From Streptomyces sp. NBC_01224 (GTDB lineage: Bacteria > Actinomycetota > Actinomycetes > Streptomycetales > Streptomycetaceae): a stretch of DNA of 64,000 nucleotides. The translations under genes and the position numbers were made by a program. Position 1 is the first letter of the stretch. Every line of letters begins with the position of its first letter. The notes under the pieces were generated by a model. The model worked only from the letters and a program-made list of their open reading frames with translations, was not told where the DNA came from and did not search any database. The stretch lies in contig NZ_CP108529.1 of NCBI RefSeq assembly GCF_036002945.1, positions 8,427,001 to 8,491,000 on the forward strand, given 5' to 3'. Shown here piece after piece: positions 1 through 7,710 of this stretch.

Positions 1-373
1 CGTACTCCGCCTGGAGTCCCGGCTCATGGAAGGTGCCGGCCAGCATCACGAGGAGCTTGTGGTCGCGGGCGACCTCCATGACACCGGCCGCGATGGCGGA
101 GTAGTAGGCGTCATTCACATCGTGCACGATCAGACCGACGATGGACGTCGTGGACTGCACGAGCGCGCGGGCCGGCGCGTTGGACACATAGCGGAGCCGG
201 GCGGCCGCCTCCAGGACGCGCTCCTGCAGCTCCTGGGTGACGTTGCGGTCGCTGTCGCTGAGGACGCGCGAAGCCGTGGCAAGAGAGACCCCGGCGTCCT
301 GCGCGACCTGCTGGAGCGTCACGGCGGACGGCGGGCGGGGACGGGCGGAACGTCGATTGACCTGGCTCTGCAT
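1..373 (-). CDS. LacI-family transcriptional regulator, N-terminal part (runs off the window)
   Basis: A sugar-responsive DNA-binding repressor, cytoplasmic. The reverse-strand frame opens at the ATG at 371-373 with a LacI helix-turn-helix (VTLQQVAQDAGVSLATASRV), then the hinge (YVSNAPARALVQ) and the start of the periplasmic-binding-like effector domain (IVGLIVHDVNDAYYSAIA). The gene is cut by the window edge after about 124 residues. It lies downstream of the PmoA-like gene on the same strand, and both have a GAAAGCG-type palindrome in front, so autoregulation plus control of the neighbour is likely. The effector cannot be deduced. Confidence 0.93.
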   Translation of the reverse strand, partial: MQSQVNRRSARPRPPSAVTLQQVAQDAGVSLATASRVLSDSDRNVTQELQERVLEAAARLRYVSNAPARALVQSTTSIVGLIVHDVNDAYYSAIAAGVMEVARDHKLLVMLAGTFHEPGLQAEY

Positions 374-393
374 AGGGCTACGATAGCTGCACT

Positions 394-405
394 GAAAGCG
401 TTTTC
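394..405. promoter_or_regulatory. LacI-family operator-like palindrome upstream of the LacI gene
   Basis: GAAAGCGTTTTC is a near-perfect inverted repeat 21 bp upstream of the regulator start. It closely resembles the site at 1656-1669 (GGAAAGCGCTTACC). Central CG flanked by AAAG/CTTT arms is the classic LacI-family operator layout, so this is probably an autoregulatory site. Confidence 0.65.
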
Positions 406-459
406 CCATTGCGTACGCAAGAGGAAACCCGGCACCGGGACCGTTCTGCCGCCTCTCGG

Positions 460-674
460 TCAGCCCGTGCTCCATCTGCCCGGCGCGGTCGGCGGCATCG
501 TGGCCTCGTCCTCGGAATCCTCTGGACCACTCCACGGAATTGCGCGTGGAGCGCCGGCGTCGAACCGGATCCGGTTGTCGGCGAACAGGTCGACGACCCG
601 AGCGCTCTCGTCCGTCGAGCGCGAATCGTCGAGGTGCGGCTCCACGCACAGGCTGACCCCGCCCGTGCCCTCGC
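460..674 (-). pseudogene. Possible remnant of a sugar-phosphate isomerase/epimerase
   Basis: The gap of about 300 bp between the LacI gene and the PmoA-like gene holds no complete gene. On the reverse strand about 30 residues look protein-like (GGVSLCVEPHLDD, then STDESARVVDLFADN) and recall the strand-plus-EPH segment of xylose-isomerase-like TIM barrels. The frame then becomes low-complexity and stops at 460. If real, it is an internal scrap of an isomerase gene once lying between the two neighbours. The family assignment is tentative. Confidence 0.3.
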
Positions 675-1631
675 TCACCACGGGTGCTCCGCGAGGTACC
701 CGGCGATCCGCTTCCGGTCCCATGCACCGTCCGCGACGGTGACACGGTAGCGGCGGGACAGGGTGTCGCCCGGGGCCAGCTCCAGCTCGTCGTAGAACGC
801 GAAGGAGGGTGCGACGGCCGCGAAGGGTTCGTTGCGGACGAACCAGTGCGCCGGGTGGGTCCCGCCTTCTCCCGTGTGATCGTTCTCCGGGGCGTGTTGG
901 AAAATCAGTGTGGCGTGGCCGTCGGCGCCGTCGTGCTCACCGCTGTAGGCCAGCCACGGCGCCTGTGTCCCCATCAACTCCGGCCCCGCGCCGTCCGGCC
1001 CGAGGATCTGCCCGCCCCGGAAGGCGCGCGGCCCGCGCCAGAAGAGACCGGTGTAGCCCGCCGCCTCCCGGCCGTGCGTCGTGGGGCTGCCGAAGTGCAG
1101 CGGCTCGGTACGCCGGTTGGTGATCACGCTCGACCAGGTCAGCGTCCAACTGCCGCCGGCGCCCGCCGGACCGGCGCCGGATACGGCGTGCTCCACGTCA
1201 TGCAGCTCGATACGCCGCTGCTCGTCCGCCCAGTGCGTGCCGTTGTGGTGGCGCCAGCTCAGCCGCTCTGCGATGACCGCGCGCCCGGCGTCCGCCGCCA
1301 CCTCGTCGAACCCGATGTGCGCCATCGATCCGACCCGTTCGGGCAGCGGCCGGTAGTCCTGGCCGTGAACATAGGTGTTGCCTCCCCACAGGTTCTGCCC
1401 GGACAGATGGGAGGCCGTCATCTGGAGGCCCTTGTGCCAGCGGTGATCATTGGGCCGGTAGTCGGTGACAACGTTATCGGCCAGTGTGCGCATGGGGTGG
1501 GCATACGGCTTCGGGGCCTCCCAGGCCGCCTCCGGACGGTAGACATAGCTGATCAGATCGATGCCGCCGCGCTCCTCCGTGACCGTGATCCGGTCCCCGT
1601 GGGCGTGCGTGATGCGCAATGGACTGCTCAT
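675..1631 (-). CDS. PmoA-family (DUF6807) protein
   Basis: A 318-residue protein of the PmoA/DUF6807 family, often found beside sugar or polyol catabolic genes in Streptomyces; its biochemical role is unsettled. Family hallmarks seen are the histidine-rich N-terminal half (PNDHRWHKGL, QNLWGGNTYV) and the central W-x-WRGPR region, with no signal peptide. The ATG at 1631 has an AGGAG ribosome site just upstream. A LacI-type operator lies about 25 bp in front of the start. The stop is about 300 bp before the LacI regulator on the same strand, suggesting a small regulated sugar locus that continues beyond the window. Confidence 0.8.
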   Translation of the reverse strand: MSSPLRITHAHGDRITVTEERGGIDLISYVYRPEAAWEAPKPYAHPMRTLADNVVTDYRPNDHRWHKGLQMTASHLSGQNLWGGNTYVHGQDYRPLPERVGSMAHIGFDEVAADAGRAVIAERLSWRHHNGTHWADEQRRIELHDVEHAVSGAGPAGAGGSWTLTWSSVITNRRTEPLHFGSPTTHGREAAGYTGLFWRGPRAFRGGQILGPDGAGPELMGTQAPWLAYSGEHDGADGHATLIFQHAPENDHTGEGGTHPAHWFVRNEPFAAVAPSFAFYDELELAPGDTLSRRYRVTVADGAWDRKRIAGYLAEHPW

Positions 1632-1655
1632 GTCCCGAGTCTCCTGGGTACAGTT

Positions 1656-1669
1656 GGAAAGCGCTTACC
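1656..1669. promoter_or_regulatory. LacI-family operator-like palindrome upstream of the PmoA-like gene
   Basis: GGAAAGCGCTTACC is a 14-bp imperfect palindrome, 25 bp upstream of the PmoA-like start. It shares the AAAGCG core with the site at 394-405. The pairing makes the adjacent LacI protein the obvious candidate regulator. Confidence 0.65.
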
Positions 1670-1721
1670 GAAACCTAGGCCCTGCGCCGGATGAACGTCA
1701 ACAAGCCTCAATGAGTGGGCG

Positions 1722-1904
1722 GTGCATCCCGGCCCGGGCAATGCTCCGTCGTGGGCGATCGATCCGGACGGCCGGCGCGTACGGACGACCGGCCATGCGT
1801 TCCTGACATCGCCCGAGGCCCGTGAACTTCTCCGGCGGGAAGGAATCGTCGTGATCGACTACCGCGGCGTCCAACGTAAATGGTCGGAGGCGGCCATGTC
1901 GTGA
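1722..1904 (+). other. Unassigned small open frame in the 1632-1948 gap
   Basis: The gap of about 320 bp upstream of the PmoA-like gene contains one 60-codon forward frame (GTG start) whose C-terminal half looks protein-like (SPEARELLRREGIVVIDY). No clear ribosome site is visible and I do not recognise a family. It may be the tail of a decayed gene or chance coding in GC-rich DNA. Confidence 0.2.
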
Positions 1905-1948
1905 CGCGGGTGAGTGACGTGGTGCCTTCCTCCGCCGACCGAAGTGTC

Positions 1949-3328
1949 TCAGGGCGTGAGGTAGGAGTGGAAGACGCCCTCCGGGTCGTACCGCGCTCTC
2001 AGGTCCTGCAGCCGTTGCCAGTCGCGCGCCGTGTACGACCGCTCAGCGCGGGCGGGACCGGCGCTGAGGTCGGCCTCGGCGATGTAGTGCCCCGTCCCGA
2101 GGGACTCCACGGCGCCCATCGCCTCACGCAGCCAGCGGACGTTGATGTCGTCCTCCGCGGGATCGTCCCAGATGGCGTACGGGACGACGTAGCTCGATCC
2201 GAGCACCGAGAACGCCATGTCGCGCAGCAGTTCCTCATTGTGTGACGCGGGCGATACGGGTGCCAGGACGAGGGAATTGTCGGAGGGGGCCCTCTCCACC
2301 GCGTCGCCGAGCCTGGACAACAGCGTCCCGAGGTCGGACTCCGACCACAGGGTGTCCGCTGCGTAGCGGCGATGTGCGGGCCATATGTCACCGGAGGCCG
2401 CATAGAGGGCATCGGGAGACGTCGGCTCGTCCGCCTCGCGGAAGAGGGATCGATCGGCGAAGGGGCATGTCCGGAGCGGCCCGAGATCCTGGACGGCCTG
2501 CTCGCGCGAATCCGCGAAAGTGGTGGCCGTGACGGTGATCACCTTCGGCCGCGGCCTCGCTTTCGTCATGTGCCGGGCGGCTGTTGCGAGTACGAGCGAC
2601 AATTCCACGGTCGGCTTGAGCTCATGCGCGGTTTCGACCGCCCAGTTCGTCACCTCTTCGAGATCTGCGAGGGGACAGGCATACGTGGTCGACATGACTG
2701 CCCCGGGAAGCCGGTGCAGACGGAGGTGAAAGCGGGTGACGACGGCGAAGAAGCCCGGACCCGCTCCGCGCGCCGCCCAGAACAGGTCGGGATTCTCGTC
2801 CCTGTTGCACCGGACCGTTTCACCGTCCGCAGTCACGGCTTCGACTTCGTGGACGCTCCGACAGGCCGGCCCCAGGGCGCCGGAATTCCAGCCGAGACCT
2901 CCGCTCAGGAGATAACCGCCGACGGCGACCGACCCGCAATGCCCCGTGGGAAAGGAAAAGCCGCGTTCAGCGAGTTCCGGAGCGAGTTCGCTGCCGGTGA
3001 CAGAGGGCTGCACGGTCGCCGTCGCGGAAGCCGCGTCGATGTCGAACCGCCGGAGCCGGGAGAGGTCGATGAGCATGCCGTCGGAACGGACGGAAGACCC
3101 GCACCAGCTGTGCCCGCCCGCCCGTACCGCGATGCGGAGTCCGCGGGAACGAGCCAGTCCGATGGCCCCGGGAACATCTCGCTCCGACGCGGCACGGACG
3201 ATCAGTTCCGGGAATCGCTCGGGCTTGAGCCCGTTCCACACCATGCCTGCCAGGACAGCTTCGTAGCCGGCATCGCCGCGCTGGACGAGCTCCCCTTCGA
3301 TTCCTCTGGCCAGTTCTCTGTGGCGCAT
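1949..3328 (-). CDS. FAD-dependent oxidase, berberine-bridge-enzyme type
   Basis: A 459-residue flavoprotein oxidase of the FAD_binding_4 plus BBE family, which oxidises sugars, alkaloids or secondary metabolites with O2. AGGHS near residue 73 supplies the 8-alpha-histidyl FAD link, and GHCG near residue 131 supplies a cysteine at the position of the 6-S-cysteinyl link, so FAD is probably bicovalently bound. The C-terminal BBE tail is present (YDPEGVF). There is no signal peptide. The ATG at 3328 lies 7 nt after AGGAG and is preferred over the adjacent GTG at 3331. It sits 65 bp downstream of the ABM-membrane protein on the same strand. The substrate is unknown. Confidence 0.88.
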   Translation of the reverse strand: MRHRELARGIEGELVQRGDAGYEAVLAGMVWNGLKPERFPELIVRAASERDVPGAIGLARSRGLRIAVRAGGHSWCGSSVRSDGMLIDLSRLRRFDIDAASATATVQPSVTGSELAPELAERGFSFPTGHCGSVAVGGYLLSGGLGWNSGALGPACRSVHEVEAVTADGETVRCNRDENPDLFWAARGAGPGFFAVVTRFHLRLHRLPGAVMSTTYACPLADLEEVTNWAVETAHELKPTVELSLVLATAARHMTKARPRPKVITVTATTFADSREQAVQDLGPLRTCPFADRSLFREADEPTSPDALYAASGDIWPAHRRYAADTLWSESDLGTLLSRLGDAVERAPSDNSLVLAPVSPASHNEELLRDMAFSVLGSSYVVPYAIWDDPAEDDINVRWLREAMGAVESLGTGHYIAEADLSAGPARAERSYTARDWQRLQDLRARYDPEGVFHSYLTP

Positions 3329-3396
3329 CACGGAACTCCTGGACTTGTACGGGCTACGACCGCGGACGAAGCCGAAGACGGCGGTGTGGAGTACCC

Positions 3397-4362
3397 CTAA
3401 CCCGTGGTCAGGCCGAAGATGGTGATGATCACCAGGCAGCTCACCGCCACGACCGCAGCGCCCGCCACATGGACGCCGACGGATCGTGCCCGGCCGGGCA
3501 GCAGCCAGAAGGCGAGCGCTCGGGTGACCAACGGCATCAGCAACCAGGTCAGCACACTGACACTCAGTACGTTGCTGATGAACAGAGCGAGATACCCGGG
3601 CACTTTGTGGCGACTGAGCCAGTCACCGACCGTCAGGTTCAGGATCATCACCGTGGGATACAGGGCCAGTACCACGGACATGGCCTGCTTCCAATTGGAC
3701 GGAACCCCTTCCCCCGTGCCCTCGCCGAAGCGGAACCAGGCGCCGAACGCCGACCCGATCTTGCGCACGTCGTACGAACCGAAGTAGTCGCGCCCTTCCG
3801 TCAGAAGCTTTTCGCGCGCCTCGGAGTTGAGCCATCCCTCAAGGTGTTCGCGTGTGTCGAAGCGGAAGGCAACCACCCAACGGTCCTGAACTCCCTTGAC
3901 CGGCTTGAACAGCTCCGACCCCATGAAACCAGGATGCCTCTCCTGTTCCTTGAGGATCTTGTCCTGCCAGTGAATGAATTCCCGCTCGCGCCCCGGCCGT
4001 ACATCATGCGAGACGACCGCCGTGACGACGTCCTCGGTCGGCGTGCCACCGGAAAGCACCTCTTGCGTGGGGGGTCCATCGAACAGCGGACGGCCCTCGA
4101 CGAGGAGCTGCCGACGGGCATTCGAGTCCAGCCACTCGGTCAGCTGCTCGACACGGGAGAAGCGGAATACGACGACCCACTCGTTCTCCTCACCAGAGGC
4201 CGGCGGGTACAACTCCGTTCCCTGGAACCCGTCAAAGCCTCGCACGACCTCGTTGGTCTTCTCCTGCCAGCGCTTGTAGTCCTCAACCCGGTCGGCCCGG
4301 ACTCTCTGGGAGGTCACGACCGTTGCGCTGCCGCCGGGGTCGCGGCTTGCACGGGTACTCAT
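3397..4362 (-). CDS. Tandem ABM-domain protein with C-terminal membrane segment
   Basis: A 321-residue protein with two ABM (antibiotic biosynthesis monooxygenase, dimeric alpha-beta barrel) repeats at about 12-95 and 110-195. The repeats carry matched motifs (YKRWQEK/FIHWQDK; VVVFRF/VVAFRF; EWLDSNAR/GWLNSEAR). Three hydrophobic helices follow at about 225-247, 257-283 and 296-318. This is the COG3224-like layout in which an internal ABM pair can act as one barrel fixed to the membrane. The start is ATG 4362; no in-frame start lies closer upstream. It is divergent from the deaminase (75 bp apart) and probably co-transcribed with the downstream flavin oxidase. Function is not established. Confidence 0.82.
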   Translation of the reverse strand: MSTRASRDPGGSATVVTSQRVRADRVEDYKRWQEKTNEVVRGFDGFQGTELYPPASGEENEWVVVFRFSRVEQLTEWLDSNARRQLLVEGRPLFDGPPTQEVLSGGTPTEDVVTAVVSHDVRPGREREFIHWQDKILKEQERHPGFMGSELFKPVKGVQDRWVVAFRFDTREHLEGWLNSEAREKLLTEGRDYFGSYDVRKIGSAFGAWFRFGEGTGEGVPSNWKQAMSVVLALYPTVMILNLTVGDWLSRHKVPGYLALFISNVLSVSVLTWLLMPLVTRALAFWLLPGRARSVGVHVAGAAVVAVSCLVIITIFGLTTG

Positions 4363-4437
4363 GCGGAGTAGTCTAGTTCTAAAGGGAATTATCGGACAAA
4401 TGGGGGAAAGTTTAGCGCCGTGCGGGAGGATCTTGAG

Positions 4438-5004
4438 ATGGGACACAAGGAGTTCATGGCCGAAGCGGTTCGACTGGCCACCGAGTCCGTCGACAACGGC
4501 TGGGGCGGACCGTTCGGTTCGGTGATCACCAATGATGGGGAGATCATCGCTCGTGGGCAGAATCGTGTACTTCTCACGGCCGACCCGACCGCGCACGGTG
4601 AGATGGAAGCAATCCGCAAGGCTGTTCAGCTGCTCAATCCGGAGGCGCCCAGCATTTCCGAGGAACACCAGAACGCGTACACCCTGAAGCTGGTCCCTCG
4701 CCCGGAGGGTTCCCCCGACCTCGTGCCCGAGCGCGCTCGTATGCTGCAGGGGTGCACGATCTATACCAGCGGCGCTCCGTGTCCGATGTGCATGAGCGCC
4801 ATCTACTGGTCCCGGATCAGTACCGTCTACTACAGCTGCGACTGGAAGGCGACTCAGGAGATCGGCTTCGACGATGTCTTCCAGTACGAAGACTTCGCGA
4901 AACCCCCGGACCGGCGGAGCATCACTCTCGAACAGCTCCACCCCGAGCTGGGGGCCACGTCCTACGAGGCATGGGCGAACAAGGCGAACAAACACCCGTA
5001 CTGA
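4438..5004 (+). CDS. Guanine deaminase-like (cytidine/deoxycytidylate deaminase fold)
   Basis: A 188-residue zinc hydrolase of the CDA superfamily. It has the zinc and proton-shuttle motif TAHGE (H53, E55) and the PCPMC motif (C115, C118), followed by a C-terminal GFDD...YEDF segment like that of Bacillus GuaD-type guanine deaminases. The usual H-A/V-E is H-G-E here. About 30 residues between the two motifs are longer than in GuaD. ATG 4438 has GGGAGGA seven nt upstream, favouring it over the GTG at 4420. It is divergent from the ABM protein. Another amino-purine or a secondary-metabolite substrate is possible. Confidence 0.8.
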   Translation: MGHKEFMAEAVRLATESVDNGWGGPFGSVITNDGEIIARGQNRVLLTADPTAHGEMEAIRKAVQLLNPEAPSISEEHQNAYTLKLVPRPEGSPDLVPERARMLQGCTIYTSGAPCPMCMSAIYWSRISTVYYSCDWKATQEIGFDDVFQYEDFAKPPDRRSITLEQLHPELGATSYEAWANKANKHPY

Positions 5005-5133
5005 AGCGGCTCGGAACGGGAAACCGAACGCTGCGTTGCCGATGAGTCGATGTGACGGGTATCGGGGGCCGGGCGGCCGACGGCTTGCCACTCACTCATG
5101 GAAGGGCAGCAAGACGTCGGCCGTTCTCTGAGG

Positions 5134-5175
5134 CAGGTACTGCGTGACACAGGTACTACGTGACGCAGGTACTAC
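5134..5175. repeat. 16-bp tandem direct repeat, 2.6 copies
   Basis: Units start at 5134, 5150 and 5166 with consensus CAGGTACTRCGTGACR; the third copy is partial. It lies in the 167-bp gap after the deaminase gene, and its last copy runs into the stop codon of the DUF6381 gene. Period and near-identity suggest slippage or local duplication. Confidence 0.85.
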
Positions 5176-5363
5176 TTCGGCGGGCGGACGTTCTCGCTGC
5201 CGATGTTGCCCTGCTGGTCAATCTGCTCCTGCAGCTTCTGGGCCTTCTCCTGGAGCCGTCGGCGCTGCTCAGGGTCGGTGGTGCGCTCAGCGGCCTCGGT
5301 CATGTGCCGGGCCTTCTCGCGCAGCTGCTGCGCACGGTCACCGGATTCACGTGCAACGCTCAT
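5172..5363 (-). CDS. DUF6381-family small hydrophilic protein
   Basis: A 63-residue, highly charged, helix-forming protein (DRAQQLREKARHMTEAAERT, then a DPEQRRRLQEKAQKLQEQI segment) matching the short DUF6381 proteins of Streptomyces, whose role is unknown. The heptad-like pattern suggests a coiled coil. AAGGAG sits five nt before the second of two adjacent ATGs, so 5363 is used. The stop codon overlaps the third unit of the 16-bp repeat. It is divergent from the RNase H gene. Confidence 0.7.
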   Translation of the reverse strand: MSVARESGDRAQQLREKARHMTEAAERTTDPEQRRRLQEKAQKLQEQIDQQGNIGSENVRPPK

Positions 5364-5483
5364 CATCGCTCCTTGTGCGGTTGGGAAGAGCTTGCTCCAT
5401 CAGAGAACCAGCGTCGCCGGTTCACCGCACCTCGAATCGTCACTCAGCGTTACGGTGTGCCGTGGGGGCGCTGCGGCGCTGGC

Positions 5484-6179
5484 ATGATCAAGGGCATGGA
5501 CGAGAGCATCATCGCCGCGTGTGACGGGGCATCGAAGGGCAATCCGGGGCCTGCGGCCTGGGCGTGGGTCGTGGCCGATACGCAGGGGCGACCGGAGCGC
5601 TGGGAAGCGGGTCCGCTGGGGATCGCCACCAACAATGTCGCCGAACTCACGGCGCTGCAGGAGCTGTTGGAGTCCACGGATCCGTCCGTGGCGGTCGAAG
5701 TACGGATGGATTCGCAGTACGCGATGAACGCGGTGACGAAGTGGCTGCCGGGATGGAAGCGCAACGGCTGGAAGACCTCGGCCGGAAAGCCGGTGGCCAA
5801 CCGTGACCTGGTGTCCCGCATCGACGCGCTGCTGGCCGGCCGGACCGTGGACTTCGTCTACGTGCCCGCCCACCAGGTCGACGGAGATCCGCTCAACGCC
5901 CTCGCCGACCAGGCGGCCAGCGAGGCCGCTGTGGCTCAGCGGCCGGCCGGTACCGCGCACGGCTCGCAATTGCCGACGCCCGCTCCGGCCCGGGCGACCG
6001 AGGGACGGGGCAAGGGTGCTCCGGCGAAGAAGGCAGGGGGTGCGGCGCGATCCGGTGGAACCATCCGGGCCAGGTTCGCGGGCCGCTGCCACTGCGGAAA
6101 GCCTTACGCGGCACAGGAGATGATCGCCAAGAACCCGAACGGCTGGGGCCATCCGGAGTGCCGCACCGTGCCCGCCTGA
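5484..6179 (+). CDS. Ribonuclease H family protein with C-terminal Cys-rich tail
   Basis: A 231-residue RNase HI-type endonuclease that cleaves the RNA strand of RNA-DNA hybrids. The metal-binding carboxylates are all present: D14 in CDGASKGNPGP, E54 in NVAELTAL, D76 in MDSQYAM and D142 in NALADQAA. After an Ala/Pro/Lys-rich linker (about 150-195) comes a tail with CHCGKPY and HPEC, suggesting a small metal-binding or nucleic-acid-binding unit. The start could also be ATG 5496; neither has a strong ribosome site. It stands apart from its neighbours. Confidence 0.88.
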   Translation: MIKGMDESIIAACDGASKGNPGPAAWAWVVADTQGRPERWEAGPLGIATNNVAELTALQELLESTDPSVAVEVRMDSQYAMNAVTKWLPGWKRNGWKTSAGKPVANRDLVSRIDALLAGRTVDFVYVPAHQVDGDPLNALADQAASEAAVAQRPAGTAHGSQLPTPAPARATEGRGKGAPAKKAGGAARSGGTIRARFAGRCHCGKPYAAQEMIAKNPNGWGHPECRTVPA

Positions 6180-6352
6180 GGTGCGGTCCGTCGGGTCTGC
6201 TCGCCCGGTGCGGGCCCGACGGAGGTGGATCGCCGGCCGGAGCGGGCGAGTGGCCACGCGAAATGGGGCCCGCGTGCCATGATGCGGCTCCGACGGCAGC
6301 GTCCGCAGTGCTCTGCCGATGCCGCCGGCAACGGCGACACGCTGGGGGGCGT

Positions 6353-7084
6353 ATGGGAAGCACAGGCACGGTTCTGCGCGAGTTGCGCGGTGCGCAGAAG
6401 ACGGCCAAGGGAGTCTCGTTGTACTCGCGGTACGTGAACCGCCCGGCCGGACGGGTGTTCGCGGCAGGTGCGTACCGAATCGGGCTGACACCAAATCAAG
6501 TCACGCTGATCAGCGCGACATTCACCTTCACCGCCATCGCCTCGGTGGCTCTTGTCCGGCCGTCCTGGGGGCTCGCGGTCGCGGTGTACGCGGGGCTCGT
6601 CATCGGCTTCGCCTTCGATTCGGCCGACGGGCAGCTGGCCAGGCTGACCGGCAGGGGAGGTCCGGACGGCGAGTGGCTGGACCATGTCGTGGACTGCGCC
6701 AAGATGATCCTCGTACACACCGCCGTGCTGATCTCGTTCCAGCGGTTCTTCGATCTGCCGGCCGAGGTCTGGCTGCTCCTGCCGCTGGGCTTCCTGTTCA
6801 CCGCCGTTCTGACCTTCTGCGCCGGGCTGCTGCGTGAACAGCTGGGCAGGGCGGCCGCCTTGCCCACGGCGGGCGGCGGTGCCGCGGTCCCGGTGTCCCG
6901 GGTGCGGGCCGTGGCACTGCTGCCCGCCGACTACGGGGTGTTCTGCCTGGTGTTCCTGCTGCTCGGCGACCGGACCGCGTTCCGTATCGGCTATGCGGTG
7001 CTCGCCGTCGTGCACGCACTGTTCCTGGTGGCGTTCCTCGCCAAGTGGTTCAGGGAGCTGACAGCGCTCCGGACTGCGGACTGA
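6353..7084 (+). CDS. CDP-alcohol phosphatidyltransferase-family membrane enzyme
   Basis: A 243-residue integral membrane transferase that moves a phospho-alcohol from a CDP-activated donor. The signature D(x2)DG(x2)AR(x8)G(x3)D(x3)D is complete: D89, D92, G93, A96, R97, G106, D110, D114. About six hydrophobic helices are visible. The ATG at 6353 follows GGGGGG at 6344-6349. Its 3' end overlaps by 35 bp, tail to tail, a TagD-like cytidylyltransferase that could make its CDP-activated substrate. With the polysaccharide genes next door, a role in making a phospho-alcohol lipid or decorating a glycan is more likely than housekeeping phospholipid synthesis (inference). Confidence 0.87.
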   Translation: MGSTGTVLRELRGAQKTAKGVSLYSRYVNRPAGRVFAAGAYRIGLTPNQVTLISATFTFTAIASVALVRPSWGLAVAVYAGLVIGFAFDSADGQLARLTGRGGPDGEWLDHVVDCAKMILVHTAVLISFQRFFDLPAEVWLLLPLGFLFTAVLTFCAGLLREQLGRAAALPTAGGGAAVPVSRVRAVALLPADYGVFCLVFLLLGDRTAFRIGYAVLAVVHALFLVAFLAKWFRELTALRTAD

Positions 7085-7499
7085 CGAGCGTGTCCAGCGC
7101 CCGGCGCAGCTGGGTGCTGGACGTGTGCACGGTGTACGGGAAGTAGACCACCTCGACGCCTACCTCGGCGAAGTCGCGCTCCAGCCGCTTGCCCCTCTCC
7201 GTGTCCCGCCAGTCGTCCCCCTTGAAGATGACGTCGAACCTGACCTGCTGCCAGGTCTCGACCTTGTCGGGCACGGTCTCGACGAACGCAGCGTCCACGT
7301 AGCGGACGCTGCGTACGATCTCCAGCCGTTCCGGCAGCGGAATCACCGGTTTGTGGCCCTTGGCGAGCGCGGCCATCTCGTCCGAGACGACGCCCGCGAC
7401 GAGGTAGTCGCACTGGCTGCGGGCATGCCGCAGGATGTTGAGGTGCCCTATGTGGAACAGGTCGTAGACCCCCGGCGCGTAGCCGACCCTGTGCACCAT
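7050..7499 (-). CDS. TagD-like cytidylyltransferase (glycerol-3-phosphate type)
   Basis: A 149-residue nucleotidyltransferase of the class that makes CDP-glycerol or a related CDP-alcohol. It has the catalytic HIGH motif (H16-H19 in DLFHIGHLN), the family FKGDDWRDT segment, and a C-terminal HTSSTQLRR helix equivalent to the RTEGISTT/TSTTxIR motif of the family. Length is typical of TagD or RfaE-type domains. GGGGGGAGAG lies just upstream of ATG 7499. It converges on the CDP-alcohol phosphotransferase and is divergent from the first glycosyltransferase, placing it in the polysaccharide cluster. Confidence 0.87.
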   Translation of the reverse strand: MVHRVGYAPGVYDLFHIGHLNILRHARSQCDYLVAGVVSDEMAALAKGHKPVIPLPERLEIVRSVRYVDAAFVETVPDKVETWQQVRFDVIFKGDDWRDTERGKRLERDFAEVGVEVVYFPYTVHTSSTQLRRALDTLVSPQSGALSAP

Positions 7500-7662
7500 C
7501 CGTTCTCTCCCCCCACGGTGAACGTGATGTCCGTGTCCCGCAGCCGTTGTCCGGACATGGCATCCGGTGCTGCGGGATATCGGTATCGGTGTTGATGGTG
7601 CAACGACCTTACTGTGAAGTCCACTTGCGCATCTCGTGAACGGATAAGCTCACTTTTGGGGC

Positions 7663-7691
7663 TGTTCCTTGGGGGGAACACAGAATGTTCC
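7663..7691. promoter_or_regulatory. Alternating TGTTCC/GGAACA half-sites in the tagD-like/glycosyltransferase gap
   Basis: Three six-base half-sites alternate in orientation: TGTTCC (7663-7668), GGAACA (7675-7680) and TGTTCC (7686-7691), separated by 6 and 5 nt. They lie 20-48 bp upstream of the glycosyltransferase start in the divergent 211-bp gap. This looks like an operator for a dimeric regulator or an mRNA hairpin. The binding protein is unknown. Confidence 0.4.
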
Positions 7692-7710
7692 GGGGGGAAG
7701 GCGAGCGTCC

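Noticed and set aside
4420..4437. Upstream GTG start for the deaminase-like gene
   Set aside because: ATG 4438 has a well-placed GGGAGGA; the GTG lies before it.
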